Source: Methanomicrobiales archaeon (GTDB taxonomy: Archaea; Halobacteriota; Methanomicrobia; Methanomicrobiales; Methanomicrobiaceae). From it: a stretch of DNA of 37,302 nt. The translations under genes were made by a program, and so were the position numbers. Shown here piece by piece: positions 19,025 through 29,434 of this stretch (position 1 is its first letter; every line of letters starts with the position of its first letter). The stretch spans positions 1-37,302 of the forward strand of contig JAAEEQ010000002.1 in NCBI GenBank assembly GCA_013415665.1, read 5' to 3'. Below the pieces are notes generated by a model. It had not been told where the DNA came from, ran no database searches, and saw only the letters and a list, made by a program, of their open reading frames with translations.

Positions 19025-19186
19025 TCAGCAGGTTCGCTCGGCAGCGATCAGCGCACACCGCCCGGCGGGGGCCCGTTCTGCGGCACCCCCCGGTAAGGGC
19101 GCCGTTGTCCATGCCATGCACTGCTCACGCTTACAGAACTGGACATCGAATCCGCGGCTGATGATCGGGCAGATCTGTTGTGTCAT
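19025..19186 (-). CDS. Small Cys-containing protein (candidate zinc/metal-binding, 53 aa)
   Basis: MTQQICPIISRGFDVQFCKREQCMAWTTAPLPGGAAERAPAGRCALIAAERTC; pattern CPI-x(n)-C-x4-C-x-AW-x(n)-CALI, as in short methanogen proteins. Confidence 0.65.
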   Translation of the reverse strand: MTQQICPIISRGFDVQFCKREQCMAWTTAPLPGGAAERAPAGRCALIAAERTC

Positions 19187-19232
19187 GCCCGGAAGATAGG
19201 AAGGCAGGCAGGATAATCCCACCTGACAGGCG

Positions 19233-21287
19233 TCATGGCGCCGGGGGAACCGGCCGGAAGGCATCGCGGGGGATCGTGATCTTAAAAACCGCCCCGCTTC
19301 CCTCGTGGCCGGCCTCGCAGATCGTCATCCCGTGCACCAGCAGGATCTCCCTGACCAGAAACAGGCCAAAACCGGTTTTTCTCCCAAAACCACGCTTAAA
19401 AATCGTTTCTTTCAACTCATCGGGGACGCCGATGCCGTTGTCGGCGACCGAGAGAACGCCCGCACCCTCTTCGACGGTAAACCGGATGAGGATCCTCGTG
19501 ACGGGCCCCCCGTGGGCTATGGCATTGGTAAAAATATTGCGCAATACCTTCTCGAACATCGGATCGGCGAGGATTTCGGTTGTGCCTGTTTCGTCGGCAA
19601 CCTCGATCCCGTCCAGCCCGGCACCCCGCGATGCCCGGCGGATCAGCCCGGAGAGGGGCTGCCAGACGGGTGCGTGCACGCCCAGCTCCTGGTATTCGCG
19701 GGTGAATGAGATCTGGTCTTCGATCGTCCGTGTCAGCTCCTCAATCGCGGCAATGTATCGCGCCGGTTTGCCTGTATCCGGCCAATCCTCCTTTAACATG
19801 AAGATGTACCCCAGCACTGCCGTCACCTGGTTGAGGATATCGTGGCGGGTGATGTCCGAGAGGAGAATGAGCTTTTTGTTCGCCTCCTCCAGCTGTTCAC
19901 GGTACCTTTTCATTTCGGTGATATCCTGCTGGATACCGGTCATCCTGAGCGGACGCCCCGCTTCGTCCCGCTCCGATACCCGGCCCACGCTGTGGATCCA
20001 TTTCCAGCTGCCGTCGCTGCATTTCATCCTGCATTCAACGTCGTAATAGGGCAGCAGGCCCGCAAAATGGCCCTGTGTCGCCTGGATAATACGGGGCAGG
20101 TCATCGGGATGGACAAGATTTCTCCATTCATGTTCCATCGTGATCCGCTCAACCGGTGCGTAGCCCAGCATTTCCGCCGATTTTTCGTTGGTGACCTCTT
20201 CCCCGGTGACGATATTCAGGTCCCAGATGCCGATGTTCGCCCCGTCCGCGGCAAGCATCATGCGCTCCTCGCTCTCGCGGAGAGCCGCCTCGGCCTCCGC
20301 GAGCTCGGCATTCTGGGCGAGCAGCATCTCTTCCGTCGCCTTGAGCTGTTCGCATGCCGCGCTGATCTCGTCGTTGACATGCTGGAGCTCCTCCTCGCTT
20401 CGCCTCCGCTTGATAATCTGCCACATCCCACCCATCAACAGGGAGAGTTGCCGCACATCGGCGTCGTCGTACGGCTGGGCCTTGTTCCCGACCCCCGCCA
20501 CGAGAACGATACGCTTCCCGTCGAAGACCGGGACGTTCATGTGGCGGGAAAGCTGGACGTGCCCCGGAGGATACCCTTTTTTCAGGGGATTGTCGGCGGC
20601 ATAGTCATTCGTGATCACCGGGCGGCGCTGGCGCACTGCCTCCCCCCAGAGCCCCGTTGTCTCCAGGGGATAAAATTGGGGCTTATCGCGGATATGGCAG
20701 CCTTCCATCGCAGACTCGGACCAGGCATACATCTCCAGCTCCGTTTCGTCGTCGTTGACAAAGGCTACATAGCCGATGGCACTGCCCGTCAGCCGGATAC
20801 CTTCCTCGAGCGCAAAATGCATCATTTCGGGAACCGGCACATCATGCATCTGCGAAAGGGTGAACAGGGCCTCCAGCCGCATTTCATCGAGGCGCAACGC
20901 TTCCTGTGCCTGCCGCCGCTCGACGGCACTGCGGATTTTGTGGGCAAGTTCCGCGAACTGTGCACGCGGCGATCCGCCTTTCTGGACATAAAAATCCACA
21001 CCGTTGTTGATCGCCTCGATAACGACCTCTTCGCGGCCCCTGCCGGTGAAGATGATAAACGGGATAGAGGAATCGCGCTCGCGGACCGCCTTTAATAAAT
21101 CGATGCCGTTTTGTCCCGGCATTTCATAGTCGGCGACGATGGCGTCGAAGGACAGGAGATCGGGCCGCTCGAGGGCCGCCACCGCCGACAGTGCGGTCTC
21201 GACCCGCATCGGGCCTCCTTTCTCGAGGAAGAGTTTCCCGACGTCGAGGAGCGACGGCTCGTCGTCCACCAGCAGCACGCGCATTCC
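19233..21287 (-). CDS. REC-GAF-PAS sensor histidine kinase
   Basis: MRVLLVDDEPSLL...VADYEMPGQNGIDLL...FTGRGREEV (REC); GAF region with SAIGYVAFVNDDE; PAS 'GANIGIWDLNIVTGEEVTNEKSAEMLGY'; LLSDITRHDILNQVTAVLGYI (H-box); VLSVADNGIGVPDELKETIFKRGFGRKTGFGLFLVREI (HATPase). Confidence 0.93.
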   Translation of the reverse strand, partial: GMRVLLVDDEPSLLDVGKLFLEKGGPMRVETALSAVAALERPDLLSFDAIVADYEMPGQNGIDLLKAVRERDSSIPFIIFTGRGREEVVIEAINNGVDFYVQKGGSPRAQFAELAHKIRSAVERRQAQEALRLDEMRLEALFTLSQMHDVPVPEMMHFALEEGIRLTGSAIGYVAFVNDDETELEMYAWSESAMEGCHIRDKPQFYPLETTGLWGEAVRQRRPVITNDYAADNPLKKGYPPGHVQLSRHMNVPVFDGKRIVLVAGVGNKAQPYDDADVRQLSLLMGGMWQIIKRRRSEEELQHVNDEISAACEQLKATEEMLLAQNAELAEAEAALRESEERMMLAADGANIGIWDLNIVTGEEVTNEKSAEMLGYAPVERITMEHEWRNLVHPDDLPRIIQATQGHFAGLLPYYDVECRMKCSDGSWKWIHSVGRVSERDEAGRPLRMTGIQQDITEMKRYREQLEEANKKLILLSDITRHDILNQVTAVLGYIFMLKEDWPDTGKPARYIAAIEELTRTIEDQISFTREYQELGVHAPVWQPLSGLIRRASRGAGLDGIEVADETGTTEILADPMFEKVLRNIFTNAIAHGGPVTRILIRFTVEEGAGVLSVADNGIGVPDELKETIFKRGFGRKTGFGLFLVREILLVHGMTICEAGHEGSGAVFKITIPRDAFRPVPPAP

Positions 21288-21307
21288 GGAACTGCCCGTA
21301 TCGCCCG

Positions 21308-22918
21308 TCATATCACCGTGCTTTCCGGGTCCTGCTCCCGGTCGATCTCCGAACGTACGGTCAGGAACACCGGCCCGCGTACATCGACGCGAATGCTGCG
21401 ATCGGTCATGAACCGCATCACATAGTCGGGGATTTTCACGTTGATCTCACTGGGCAGTTTGACCATCTTCGTCTGCACCGTTGTGCCGGTCCCGCAACGG
21501 GCTGCTTCCTCGATTCTGGCTGCGGCAAGGTGCGCCGCCGCGTCAAGATAGCGGATGCCCGTCGGCACGCCGTGCTCGCGCACCTCGCGGAATTTTTCCG
21601 TATCAGGCACTCCGAGCACGGCTCCCCGGTAGGCATAGATGTCGTTGAACGTCGCCGGGCCGCAGAGCTTTGACCCCGACTCGGGCTCCTCGACAACCAC
21701 CCGCACCGGGGTCCCGCAGAGGATGCCCTCCCACGCCGGAAACGAGCAGGGCCCGGGCTCCGCTGCATGCATCGTTGCAGCGTCCGCAACGGCACGGGCA
21801 CAGCGCCTGCCGGCAGGTGTCGCGGGCTCTTCGCGGAGGGTGACGGCACGGGCAATCTCGCGGTCGGAGAGGGTGCCGGGGAAGAACTGCGGCATCGTAA
21901 GGCGGCGGATATCGTCCGAGCCGTACCGGATCATGGCAAGGCGCTCCACCCCGAGGCCGAGGTTCATAACGGGAATGCCGATGCCGTATTCGCCGAGTGC
22001 GGAGGGGGAGTACATCCCGAAGGTTGCCACCTCAACCCAGTCGTGCACCGGGTGGCGGGCATAGACCTCCGTCTGGGTGTCGGGAATGTAGTACTTGGAG
22101 CGTTTTTCGTCGGGGCGGAAGCGGAAATCCGTAAAACCGAATGCCGAGAGGAGCGCTTCGGAAACGGCCTTGCCCTCCTCGAGGGTGATATCCTCCCCGG
22201 CAACCACGCAGGACGCGGAATGGTAGCACATCAGGCGGGTCGGGCCTTCCTCCTGCTCGCGCCTGAAACACCGGTCGACGGAGAAGAGGCGGAGCGGCAC
22301 CGGTGCATGCTCCCAGAGTGCTGCGAGCGAGAGGAACCAGCCGCTGGTCATATGGCTGCGGAGCGTCATCCTTGAGGACTCGGGCACGAGGTTTTTGAAC
22401 TCGGGAAAGACGTCGTCGAGAATCCGGACGACCAGGCCGTCGTCACAGGAGAGCACCCGCGCAATCTCGTGCGTCAGCTCATCGCCGTCGATGAGTGATT
22501 TTTTGTAGGCGTGCAGCGTCTCCCGGAGATCGTCCTCCTCCTGCCGGGACAGCGCCCGTTCCAGCAGCGAGCCGATGGCATCGACCTGTGCGCGGGCGAT
22601 GCCGACATTCGGCCGCGGCAGCCCGCCGAGATAAAAGACACGATCAAGGACAGCGCTCGCCTCGGGACCGAACTGCCGGTACACGTCCTTTTCCTCGATG
22701 ATCAGCGGAACGCGGGCCTCGTCAAAGCCCATCGAGAGATAGACCTGCCGGAGCGATTCTATCGTCTCGGCTATCGGATGGGGGGATGCGCGCCGGTAGG
22801 TGTACCGGGGGTAGGTGCCGCCATACCCGGGCGGGGTGATCACCGAACTGCCTTCATGCCACGCCGCATCGAAATCTTCTCTCGCATGCCGTTTCCATGC
22901 TTCCGGATCAAACCTCAT
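21308..22918 (-). CDS. sepS: O-phosphoseryl-tRNA(Cys) synthetase
   Basis: [107 protein letters not shown]; class II aa[15 protein letters not shown] motif. Confidence 0.95.
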   Translation of the reverse strand: MRFDPEAWKRHAREDFDAAWHEGSSVITPPGYGGTYPRYTYRRASPHPIAETIESLRQVYLSMGFDEARVPLIIEEKDVYRQFGPEASAVLDRVFYLGGLPRPNVGIARAQVDAIGSLLERALSRQEEDDLRETLHAYKKSLIDGDELTHEIARVLSCDDGLVVRILDDVFPEFKNLVPESSRMTLRSHMTSGWFLSLAALWEHAPVPLRLFSVDRCFRREQEEGPTRLMCYHSASCVVAGEDITLEEGKAVSEALLSAFGFTDFRFRPDEKRSKYYIPDTQTEVYARHPVHDWVEVATFGMYSPSALGEYGIGIPVMNLGLGVERLAMIRYGSDDIRRLTMPQFFPGTLSDREIARAVTLREEPATPAGRRCARAVADAATMHAAEPGPCSFPAWEGILCGTPVRVVVEEPESGSKLCGPATFNDIYAYRGAVLGVPDTEKFREVREHGVPTGIRYLDAAAHLAAARIEEAARCGTGTTVQTKMVKLPSEINVKIPDYVMRFMTDRSIRVDVRGPVFLTVRSEIDREQDPESTVI

Positions 22919-23811
22919 ATGTCACGCCGCTCCAAACAGACAACCCGGGACACCGGGCTTTCATCAATACATGTATAGTCACAGTATTTAGCGATTGACT
23001 GTGCAAACGCCGCGACCCGCGCATGATCGGGCATGCAGTCCCGCGAGAGCCGCAGACGGCTGTACCCGACGTGCATGTACCCCTTGACCTCCACATACCG
23101 CGCACCGGAATCCTGGATCATGCGGGCATACCGTTCCGGTGCGGCGTCGTTCCAGCCGGCAACCAGGGTGATGCGGATCGCCGACCGGCGGGTGCCGAGA
23201 AGGGAGAGGCTTTCCTGCACCTGCTCCCAGGTATCCTCCACCGGGCGGCAGAGTTTGCGGTACACCGCTTCGTCGGGTGCGTCCAGCGAGACATACAGCT
23301 GGAACGGGCGGCAGTCGGAAAGCACGTGCGGGCGGGTCCCGTTGGACACCAGGAAGGTCGAAAATCCCGCATCACCGAGCATGTCGACCAGCTCCGGCAG
23401 GCGGGAGTAGCAGGTCGGCTCTCCCGAGAGCGAGATGGCGATGTTTGCCGGGCGCATCGCCTCGTCCCACTTCTCCGGCGTAACCAGCGGGGAGATCTTG
23501 TGCCCTGAAAGGCCTTTCTTCTGGAGCCGGTGAATGCCGGCGAGGATCGCCGCGGGATCGATCTCCTCTTCCTCGGTGACCTCGTGCTCCATCGATCGCC
23601 AGCAGAACAGGCAGCGCTGGTTGCATTTCAGCGTCGGGGTCATCTGGACGCACCGGTGGCTTTCGATCCCGTAAAACCGCTGCTTGTAGCACGTCTCGCC
23701 GCCGCGAAGCGCCCGCACGGTCCACATGCAGGGCTTGAGGGCGGCCGACGATGCAGGGGAAAAAAAGTGGTAGCCCTGCCGCACAAGGGGATTACATGCT
23801 TTCGAGCGCAT
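22915..23811 (-). CDS. taw1: tRNA 4-demethylwyosine synthase (radical SAM)
   Basis: [38 protein letters not shown] (Taw1 signature with CX3CX2C radical SAM motif). Confidence 0.94.
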   Translation of the reverse strand: MRSKACNPLVRQGYHFFSPASSAALKPCMWTVRALRGGETCYKQRFYGIESHRCVQMTPTLKCNQRCLFCWRSMEHEVTEEEEIDPAAILAGIHRLQKKGLSGHKISPLVTPEKWDEAMRPANIAISLSGEPTCYSRLPELVDMLGDAGFSTFLVSNGTRPHVLSDCRPFQLYVSLDAPDEAVYRKLCRPVEDTWEQVQESLSLLGTRRSAIRITLVAGWNDAAPERYARMIQDSGARYVEVKGYMHVGYSRLRLSRDCMPDHARVAAFAQSIAKYCDYTCIDESPVSRVVCLERRDI

Positions 23812-25456
23812 CGATTCCGAGCGTCTCCAGTGCTTCTTTCAGCGTGTTCTGTGCGGCACGGACGAGGGTTAGGCGGCTGTTGCGGGTCGCGCCCTCGCTT
23901 TTAAGCACCGGGTTGTACCGGTAGAAGGTATTGAAGAGATCCGCGCATTCCCGTGCATAGACCGAGAGCAGGTGGGGCCGGCGCTCTTCCACCACCTGTG
24001 CAATCACCCGGGGGAAGAGGGCGATATGCTTGGCGAGCGCGATCTCCTCCCCGGTGGCGAACGCAAACTCGGGTTCAAAACCGCCGGCTTTCTCGAGGAT
24101 GCTGCAGGCACGGGCATGGGCGTACTGGATGTACGGGGCGCTCTGCCGTTCGAAGTTCAGCGCCTCCTTCCAGTCGAACACCGTGCTCTTCTCCGGGGAA
24201 ACCCGGATGATGTCGTAACGGATGGCACCGACGGCCACCGATCGGGCGATGGCGGAGCGCTCTTCGATCGACAGGTCGGGGCGGCGCACCGTGACCTCCT
24301 CGAGCGCCCGCGCCGTCACTTCCTCGATAAGGGCGTCGGCGGAGACGAACATGCCTGCACGGGTGCTCATTGAACCCTCGGGCAGGGAAACGAATTCGAA
24401 GTGCACGATCTCGGGCGGCTGTTCGCCGAGGAGGCGCAGCGTGCACTGCAATTGCGCACCGATCAGCTTGTGATCGGCGCCGAGGACATCGATGTTCACG
24501 TCGAAATTGCCTGCCTTCCACTCGTGGTATGCCAGATCGCGGGCGGCATAGACCGACGTGCCGTCGCTCCGCCGGATCACATACTCCTTTTCGAACCCGA
24601 ACGCGGAGAGGTCCACCGACAGCGTGCCTTCGTTCTTCGCCTCGGGCAGCAGGGCTATCCGCTGGATGACGCCCGCCATATGGCGGTTCCTGACAAAGTC
24701 GCTCTCCCACATGAACCGGTCATGGCCGATGTGCAGGTCCGCAAGCGTCGCCTTGATGCCGCCGAGGCAGAGTTCGACGGCGGTGCGGAACCTGCGCACC
24801 GTCTCCGGATCGCCCTGCTCGATGGCTGCCATCCGCGCATCGATCCCCGCTTTGATTTCCGGATCGGCTTCGATCGCCCGGTTTGCCGCAATATACACGC
24901 GCGCCACGTAATGGTCGCCCTTTTCCCCCTCGTTACGGGCCATGCCGAGGTTGTCGAATCCCCAGGCGACGATCGCGATCTGCCTGCCCATATCGTTGAC
25001 GTAGTACTGCACCTCGAGGGGGTACCCCGCCTTGGCAAATGCCCGGGCAAGCGAATCGCCAAGGATGGAATTCCTGATATGCCCGACATGCAGCGGCCCG
25101 TTCGGGTTCGCGCTGGTGTGTTCGATGCAGACCTTCTGCTGCTTTTCGGGGAGCCCCCCGTACCCCGGAGCAAGCGCTTCCCTGACGGCCTCGGCGACGT
25201 ACCGCTGCCCGAACCTGAAGTTGATATACGGCCCGAGCGCCTCAACGGTGATGTCATGGGTTGCGAGCGATGGCGCAAGTTCGGCGGCAATCCCGGCAGC
25301 TATCCGTGCCGGGGCGGTTTTTCTCACTTTTGCAAGGCGAAATGCGATGGTCGAGGCCAGATCCGCATGGTCGCCGCCGTCGCCGAGATCAACCTCCTGC
25401 TCACCGGTGCAGGCGGCGAGCGCCTCCCGTATCATCGTGTAGGTCGTAAAATACAC
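23792..25456 (-). CDS. argS: Arginyl-tRNA synthetase
   Basis: IEHTSANPNGPLHVGHIRNSILGDSLAR (HIGH-type motif), YVNDMGRQIAIVAWG, and the ArgRS anticodon-binding C-terminus. Confidence 0.97.
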   Translation of the reverse strand: MYFTTYTMIREALAACTGEQEVDLGDGGDHADLASTIAFRLAKVRKTAPARIAAGIAAELAPSLATHDITVEALGPYINFRFGQRYVAEAVREALAPGYGGLPEKQQKVCIEHTSANPNGPLHVGHIRNSILGDSLARAFAKAGYPLEVQYYVNDMGRQIAIVAWGFDNLGMARNEGEKGDHYVARVYIAANRAIEADPEIKAGIDARMAAIEQGDPETVRRFRTAVELCLGGIKATLADLHIGHDRFMWESDFVRNRHMAGVIQRIALLPEAKNEGTLSVDLSAFGFEKEYVIRRSDGTSVYAARDLAYHEWKAGNFDVNIDVLGADHKLIGAQLQCTLRLLGEQPPEIVHFEFVSLPEGSMSTRAGMFVSADALIEEVTARALEEVTVRRPDLSIEERSAIARSVAVGAIRYDIIRVSPEKSTVFDWKEALNFERQSAPYIQYAHARACSILEKAGGFEPEFAFATGEEIALAKHIALFPRVIAQVVEERRPHLLSVYARECADLFNTFYRYNPVLKSEGATRNSRLTLVRAAQNTLKEALETLGIDALESM

Positions 25457-26727
25457 TAATATCCCGTCCTGTACCTGAGAATTGCGGCAATGCCGCCGAA
25501 TGCATTGTAGAGCATCGAACCTTCCTCAAAGTCGTCGGAGATGATCTCAACCTCCGTATTGCTCTGGTCGGCAAGATCGGTCAGTTCATCGATGATGTCG
25601 GTCTCATCGCCGAGGTACCGCGGTGCGCTGCATGCGTCGCAGTTGCCGAAGTCAAGATCCTTTGCGCTTTTGCCCGGCTCCATCTGGACCGTGCGCTCCT
25701 CTTCGCGGCCGCAGTTCTGGCAGACGATACGGAGCCGTGATTTCCGGAGGTTCGAGGAGAGCAGAAGGATGTCCACCGCACCGAGCTCGAGGTTTTTCCT
25801 GATGCTCTCCTCGCCGTAGGCGGCAAGGCCGTTGTCCTTGACCAGTTCCTTAAAGAAGCGGTCCATGATCCGCTTCTCTTTCATCACCTCGACACCGCGG
25901 AGCGCGTCCTGTGCTGCGTCCACCAGTTCGGCAAGGCCGCTTTCGTTCGTATAGGAAACATCAAAGAGCCCGACGATCCGTTTCTGGAGTTCGTGGTGGA
26001 GGAAACTGCCGTCGTAAAACTCCTCCTTGGTCGGCGTCGGCCCCCCGATCAGCACGCCCTTGAAGCGTTCGTAAAAGTCCTTTTCACCGAGAAAGATCTC
26101 GGATGCACGGTCGCCGACCTTTTTGTAGAATTCATTGATGGCAATCAGCCGGAGCCGCTGGAAACGCATCGCCGACTGGCCGCCCTTGCGCTGTTTTCCG
26201 GGAACCGTGGACGTGACGCCCGACATGGGCTCGATGCGGTTGCCGCGCAGGAACCCGATATACGCCTCGCGCCGGTCGATCACGATGAGGCCGTAGACCT
26301 CCTTTTCGTGCAGCATCTGCAGCAGGGGCTCGAGCTCGAAGTTCGAGCTGCAGCGGTACATGTACAGGCCGAGCGGTTCGGGCGGCTCGATGATCGTGCA
26401 TTCCAGGTCCGTCCGATCACCGCCGAGCTTGATCGTGCCGCAAAAGACCGCCATGCCGTTTTCCGGCGGCCGGTTATAGTATTTCAGCCGGGAGAGAACG
26501 GAAGAGATGGCGCTCTGTACATTGGTCCGTGTCTGTTTGCTCTTGATATTGGCGCACTGGCCGAACTCGTCCCGAAGCTGCGCTGTCACATCGTGGATCT
26601 GCTTGTCGGGCGGGATATAGATGGTAATCAGTTCGGTCCCGCTTCCTTCTTTGAGAGCCAGCTTTTCAAGGGTTTTTTTGAATTCGTACCGTTTCCGGGC
26701 GTCATCCATCTCGCTTGTTTCTGCCAT
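25456..26727 (-). CDS. prf1: Peptide chain release factor aRF1
   Basis: NIKSKQTR (NIKS), GKQRKGGQSAMRFQRLR (GGQ), C-terminal CQNCGREEE...CDACSAPRYLGDETDIIDEL. Confidence 0.97.
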   Translation of the reverse strand: MAETSEMDDARKRYEFKKTLEKLALKEGSGTELITIYIPPDKQIHDVTAQLRDEFGQCANIKSKQTRTNVQSAISSVLSRLKYYNRPPENGMAVFCGTIKLGGDRTDLECTIIEPPEPLGLYMYRCSSNFELEPLLQMLHEKEVYGLIVIDRREAYIGFLRGNRIEPMSGVTSTVPGKQRKGGQSAMRFQRLRLIAINEFYKKVGDRASEIFLGEKDFYERFKGVLIGGPTPTKEEFYDGSFLHHELQKRIVGLFDVSYTNESGLAELVDAAQDALRGVEVMKEKRIMDRFFKELVKDNGLAAYGEESIRKNLELGAVDILLLSSNLRKSRLRIVCQNCGREEERTVQMEPGKSAKDLDFGNCDACSAPRYLGDETDIIDELTDLADQSNTEVEIISDDFEEGSMLYNAFGGIAAILRYRTGY

Positions 26728-26758
26728 CTGCCGTTCACCGGATCTTGGGAATCATATA

Positions 26759-27667
26759 TTATTCGTGCTCGCGCGCATTAAAGGTGAGCACATCGGCCAT
26801 CACCATGGCGTCGACTTCGGCATTAATGCCGTGGGTGCCGTTGAAGGCGGCGAAATCCTTCGGTTCGCGGGCATGGTTGAAGAGCGCCATGCCGGCATCG
26901 AAGGGGATGACCGTATCATCCGCGGCGTGGTAGACCCGGACCGGGCGCGGTGCAATCCGTGCCACCGCATAATCGGGATCGATGCTCTCGATGAACCGGC
27001 GCGAGTCTCCCGTAAATTCCGACCCCGCACCCATGAACCCGGAGGTCGAGACCCCGAACCAGCCTGCAAATCCCTGATCCGCAGCAGCGGCAAGGACACT
27101 GTACCGCCCCCCCATGCTCGAGCCTGCAGCGTACACGGGCACGCCTGAGCGGTCGGCAAGCCATCCCCGGATGATCATCAGGTCGGCAGCCACCCGGTAG
27201 ACCTGCGGCCATTTCCCGGCGGAAAAGAGGGTGAAGTCCTTTTCGATGTCGAATGCATAGCCCGGCGTCATATCGCCGTTGCCCCGCGGGTCCACGGCAC
27301 AGAACGCGATGCCGGATGCCGCGTAGCTCATCGCCCGCTCCCGGTGCGCATCAAGGGAGACGCCCGCTCCCGGCACAAACACGACAGCAGCGACGGGCTG
27401 TTCCGGTTCAGCGAGCAGCGCATAGACCGGGCCGCCGGGGTTGTGAAACACCACCTGCGAGAGCGTCGTGCCGTTCTGCTTCAGGATCACCGTCTCTTCC
27501 GCGTCGGCGAACGGTACGTTCGTGATGATGAGGCGGTTATCCTCGCCGAGCATGTATGCCGGCCCGGCGGATTCCCGGCCGGTGCACCCGGCAAAGAGGC
27601 ATGCAAGCACGAGACTGCATGCGATGAAAAAAACGAAAAGCCACCGCACGGCACTCACCCGAGGCAC
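26759..27667 (-). CDS. Alpha/beta-hydrolase-fold lipoprotein
   Basis: Lipobox-like LFAGC; AAGSSMGGRYSVLAAA nucleophile elbow (GxSxG-like); VYHAADDTVIPFD acid region; HGINAEVDAM. Confidence 0.83.
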   Translation of the reverse strand: MPRVSAVRWLFVFFIACSLVLACLFAGCTGRESAGPAYMLGEDNRLIITNVPFADAEETVILKQNGTTLSQVVFHNPGGPVYALLAEPEQPVAAVVFVPGAGVSLDAHRERAMSYAASGIAFCAVDPRGNGDMTPGYAFDIEKDFTLFSAGKWPQVYRVAADLMIIRGWLADRSGVPVYAAGSSMGGRYSVLAAAADQGFAGWFGVSTSGFMGAGSEFTGDSRRFIESIDPDYAVARIAPRPVRVYHAADDTVIPFDAGMALFNHAREPKDFAAFNGTHGINAEVDAMVMADVLTFNAREHE

Positions 27668-28155
27668 CGGACGGCAAGGCAGATCGTCTTTGCATCGACG
27701 ATACTGCCGTCCCGGATCATCTGCCCGACGCGTTTGCAGGGGATGCGCACGACCTCGATCATCTCGTCCTCATCGGGGGAGGCGCCGGGAGCGGGAGAGA
27801 GTTCCGAGGCCGCAAACAGGTAAATGACCTCGTCGGTAAACCCGGGGGTCGTATAGATACAGCCTGCCGGCTCCCAGCGGGCGGCCGCAAGTCCGGTCTC
27901 TTCGGCAAGCTCCCGCCGTGCGGTCTCTTCCGGGAGTTCCCCCTCGTCCATGGTGCCGGCGGGCGCTTCATAGATCCACCTGCCGACGGCGTGGCGGTAC
28001 TGGCGGATCAGAACGCACGTATCCCCGTCACGCGGAAGGATCGCCACAGCTTTTCCCGGCCGCACCACGATGCGGTCTTTTTCGGCGCCGGACGGCAGCC
28101 GGACGGTTTCCCGCTCGATGCGCATCCTTCTGCCCTGGTAGAGTATGTCGGGCAT
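27655..28155 (-). CDS. NUDIX hydrolase (ADP-ribose pyrophosphatase-like)
   Basis: MPDILYQGRRMRIERETVRLPSG...; NUDIX box GTMDEGELPEETARRELAEETGL. Confidence 0.92.
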   Translation of the reverse strand: MPDILYQGRRMRIERETVRLPSGAEKDRIVVRPGKAVAILPRDGDTCVLIRQYRHAVGRWIYEAPAGTMDEGELPEETARRELAEETGLAAARWEPAGCIYTTPGFTDEVIYLFAASELSPAPGASPDEDEMIEVVRIPCKRVGQMIRDGSIVDAKTICLAVRCLG

Positions 28156-28156
28156 G

Positions 28157-28825
28157 TCAGTCCTCGTAGGCAATCGGGTCGCGCACCCCGGCTTCGTAAA
28201 ACGCCTGCAGGCGGTAATGGCAGGAGTCGCACCGCCCGCACGCGGGCTCGTTGCTCCGGTAGCACGACCAGGTGTCTTCGTAGGGGACGCCCAGCGCGAT
28301 GCCGCGGCGGACGATCTCCGTCTTGTTGAGGTGCACGAAAGGGGTGCAGAGCCGGATCCGGGTCGGACAGGCGGTCCCGAGATCGATGGCTTGCTGGAAC
28401 GCTTCGATGAATTCCGGCCGGCAGTCGGGATAGCCGGCATAATCCGACGACTGCACGCCGATGAATATCGCTTCGGCTCCCCTCGCCTCGGCATAGCTGG
28501 TTGCGATCGAAAGCAGGTTCGCATTCCGGAACGGCACGTAGGTGGTTGGGATGCCCTCCGCGTCCCCGCGGTGATCCCCGACGGCCATCGAGCGGTCGGT
28601 CAGGCTGCTGGCACCGAACCGGCGGAGATAATCGAGGCTGACTTCGACATAGTCGACGGCACCGAGCTTTCCCGCGACGGTTCGGGCGCATGCACGCTCC
28701 TTTGTCTCCGTCAGCTGCCCATAGCTGACATGCAGGCCGCAGATGGCGTATCCCATGTCCCGGGCGTGGTAGGCAAGCGTCGTCGAATCCATCCCGCCGG
28801 AGAGCAGGCATACCGCACGCTTCAC
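28157..28825 (-). CDS. queC: 7-cyano-7-deazaguanine synthase
   Basis: [26 protein letters not shown] (PP-loop SGGxDS), [12 protein letters not shown], Zn motif [14 protein letters not shown]. Confidence 0.95.
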   Translation of the reverse strand: MKRAVCLLSGGMDSTTLAYHARDMGYAICGLHVSYGQLTETKERACARTVAGKLGAVDYVEVSLDYLRRFGASSLTDRSMAVGDHRGDAEGIPTTYVPFRNANLLSIATSYAEARGAEAIFIGVQSSDYAGYPDCRPEFIEAFQQAIDLGTACPTRIRLCTPFVHLNKTEIVRRGIALGVPYEDTWSCYRSNEPACGRCDSCHYRLQAFYEAGVRDPIAYED

Positions 28826-29434
28826 TTATTTCACCCCGATGCACTTGTGCAGCTGCAGCTGGAACCGTGCAGGGATGTTGTGGGCTATGATGTATTCCGC
28901 AATGGCGGCAATGTCGCTCCCCTCGACCGGTGAAAGAAATACCTCCCCGCGGACCGGAAACCGGGAGAGAATCTTTTGTGCATAGGCGCAGTCCGTTTCG
29001 TCTTCGACCACGAACTTCACGGAGTCCTCGCTCCGGATATACTCAAGAAGCGTCAGATCGCTCTTTTCACCCGACGAGGGGCATTTGACATCCATGCATA
29101 TCGAAGCGAACCGCTGGAAGGGCCGGAAATCGATCGTTCCGTTCGTCTCGATCTCGACCGTTTTTCCCGCCATATGAAGACGCCGGATCAGCGCGAGCAG
29201 TTCCGCTGCCTGCAGGAGCGGCTCCCCGCCGGTGATGCAAAAATGATTCCCGGTAAGACGCCATGCGTAGTCGAGAACGGCATCAATCTCGACCTCCTTG
29301 CCTTCCTCTCGTGCGTACGGCGTATCGCACCATGCGCAGTTCAGGTTGCAGCCGGTAAGCCTGATGAAGATACAGGGTTTCCCCTGGTTTCTTCCCTCGC
29401 CCTGCAGGCTTTTGAATATCTCACAGATCCTCAT
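28826..29434 (-). CDS. queE: 7-carboxy-7-deazaguanine synthase (radical SAM)
   Basis: MRICEIFKSLQGEGRNQGKPCIFIRLTGCNLNCAWCDTPYA...FCITGGEPLLQ. Confidence 0.95.
   Translation of the reverse strand: MRICEIFKSLQGEGRNQGKPCIFIRLTGCNLNCAWCDTPYAREEGKEVEIDAVLDYAWRLTGNHFCITGGEPLLQAAELLALIRRLHMAGKTVEIETNGTIDFRPFQRFASICMDVKCPSSGEKSDLTLLEYIRSEDSVKFVVEDETDCAYAQKILSRFPVRGEVFLSPVEGSDIAAIAEYIIAHNIPARFQLQLHKCIGVK

Noticed and set aside
19842-21095. 417-aa plus-strand ORF antisense to the histidine kinase
   Set aside because: Shadow ORF in high-GC DNA; sense strand has REC, GAF, PAS and HisKA motifs.
24401-25459. 352-aa plus-strand ORF antisense to argS
   Set aside because: Shadow ORF; the opposite strand is a clear ArgRS.
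28156-28524. N-terminal extension of the NUDIX ORF (27655..28524)
   Set aside because: This part overlaps queC out of frame; the NUDIX protein most likely starts at MPDILYQ (28155).
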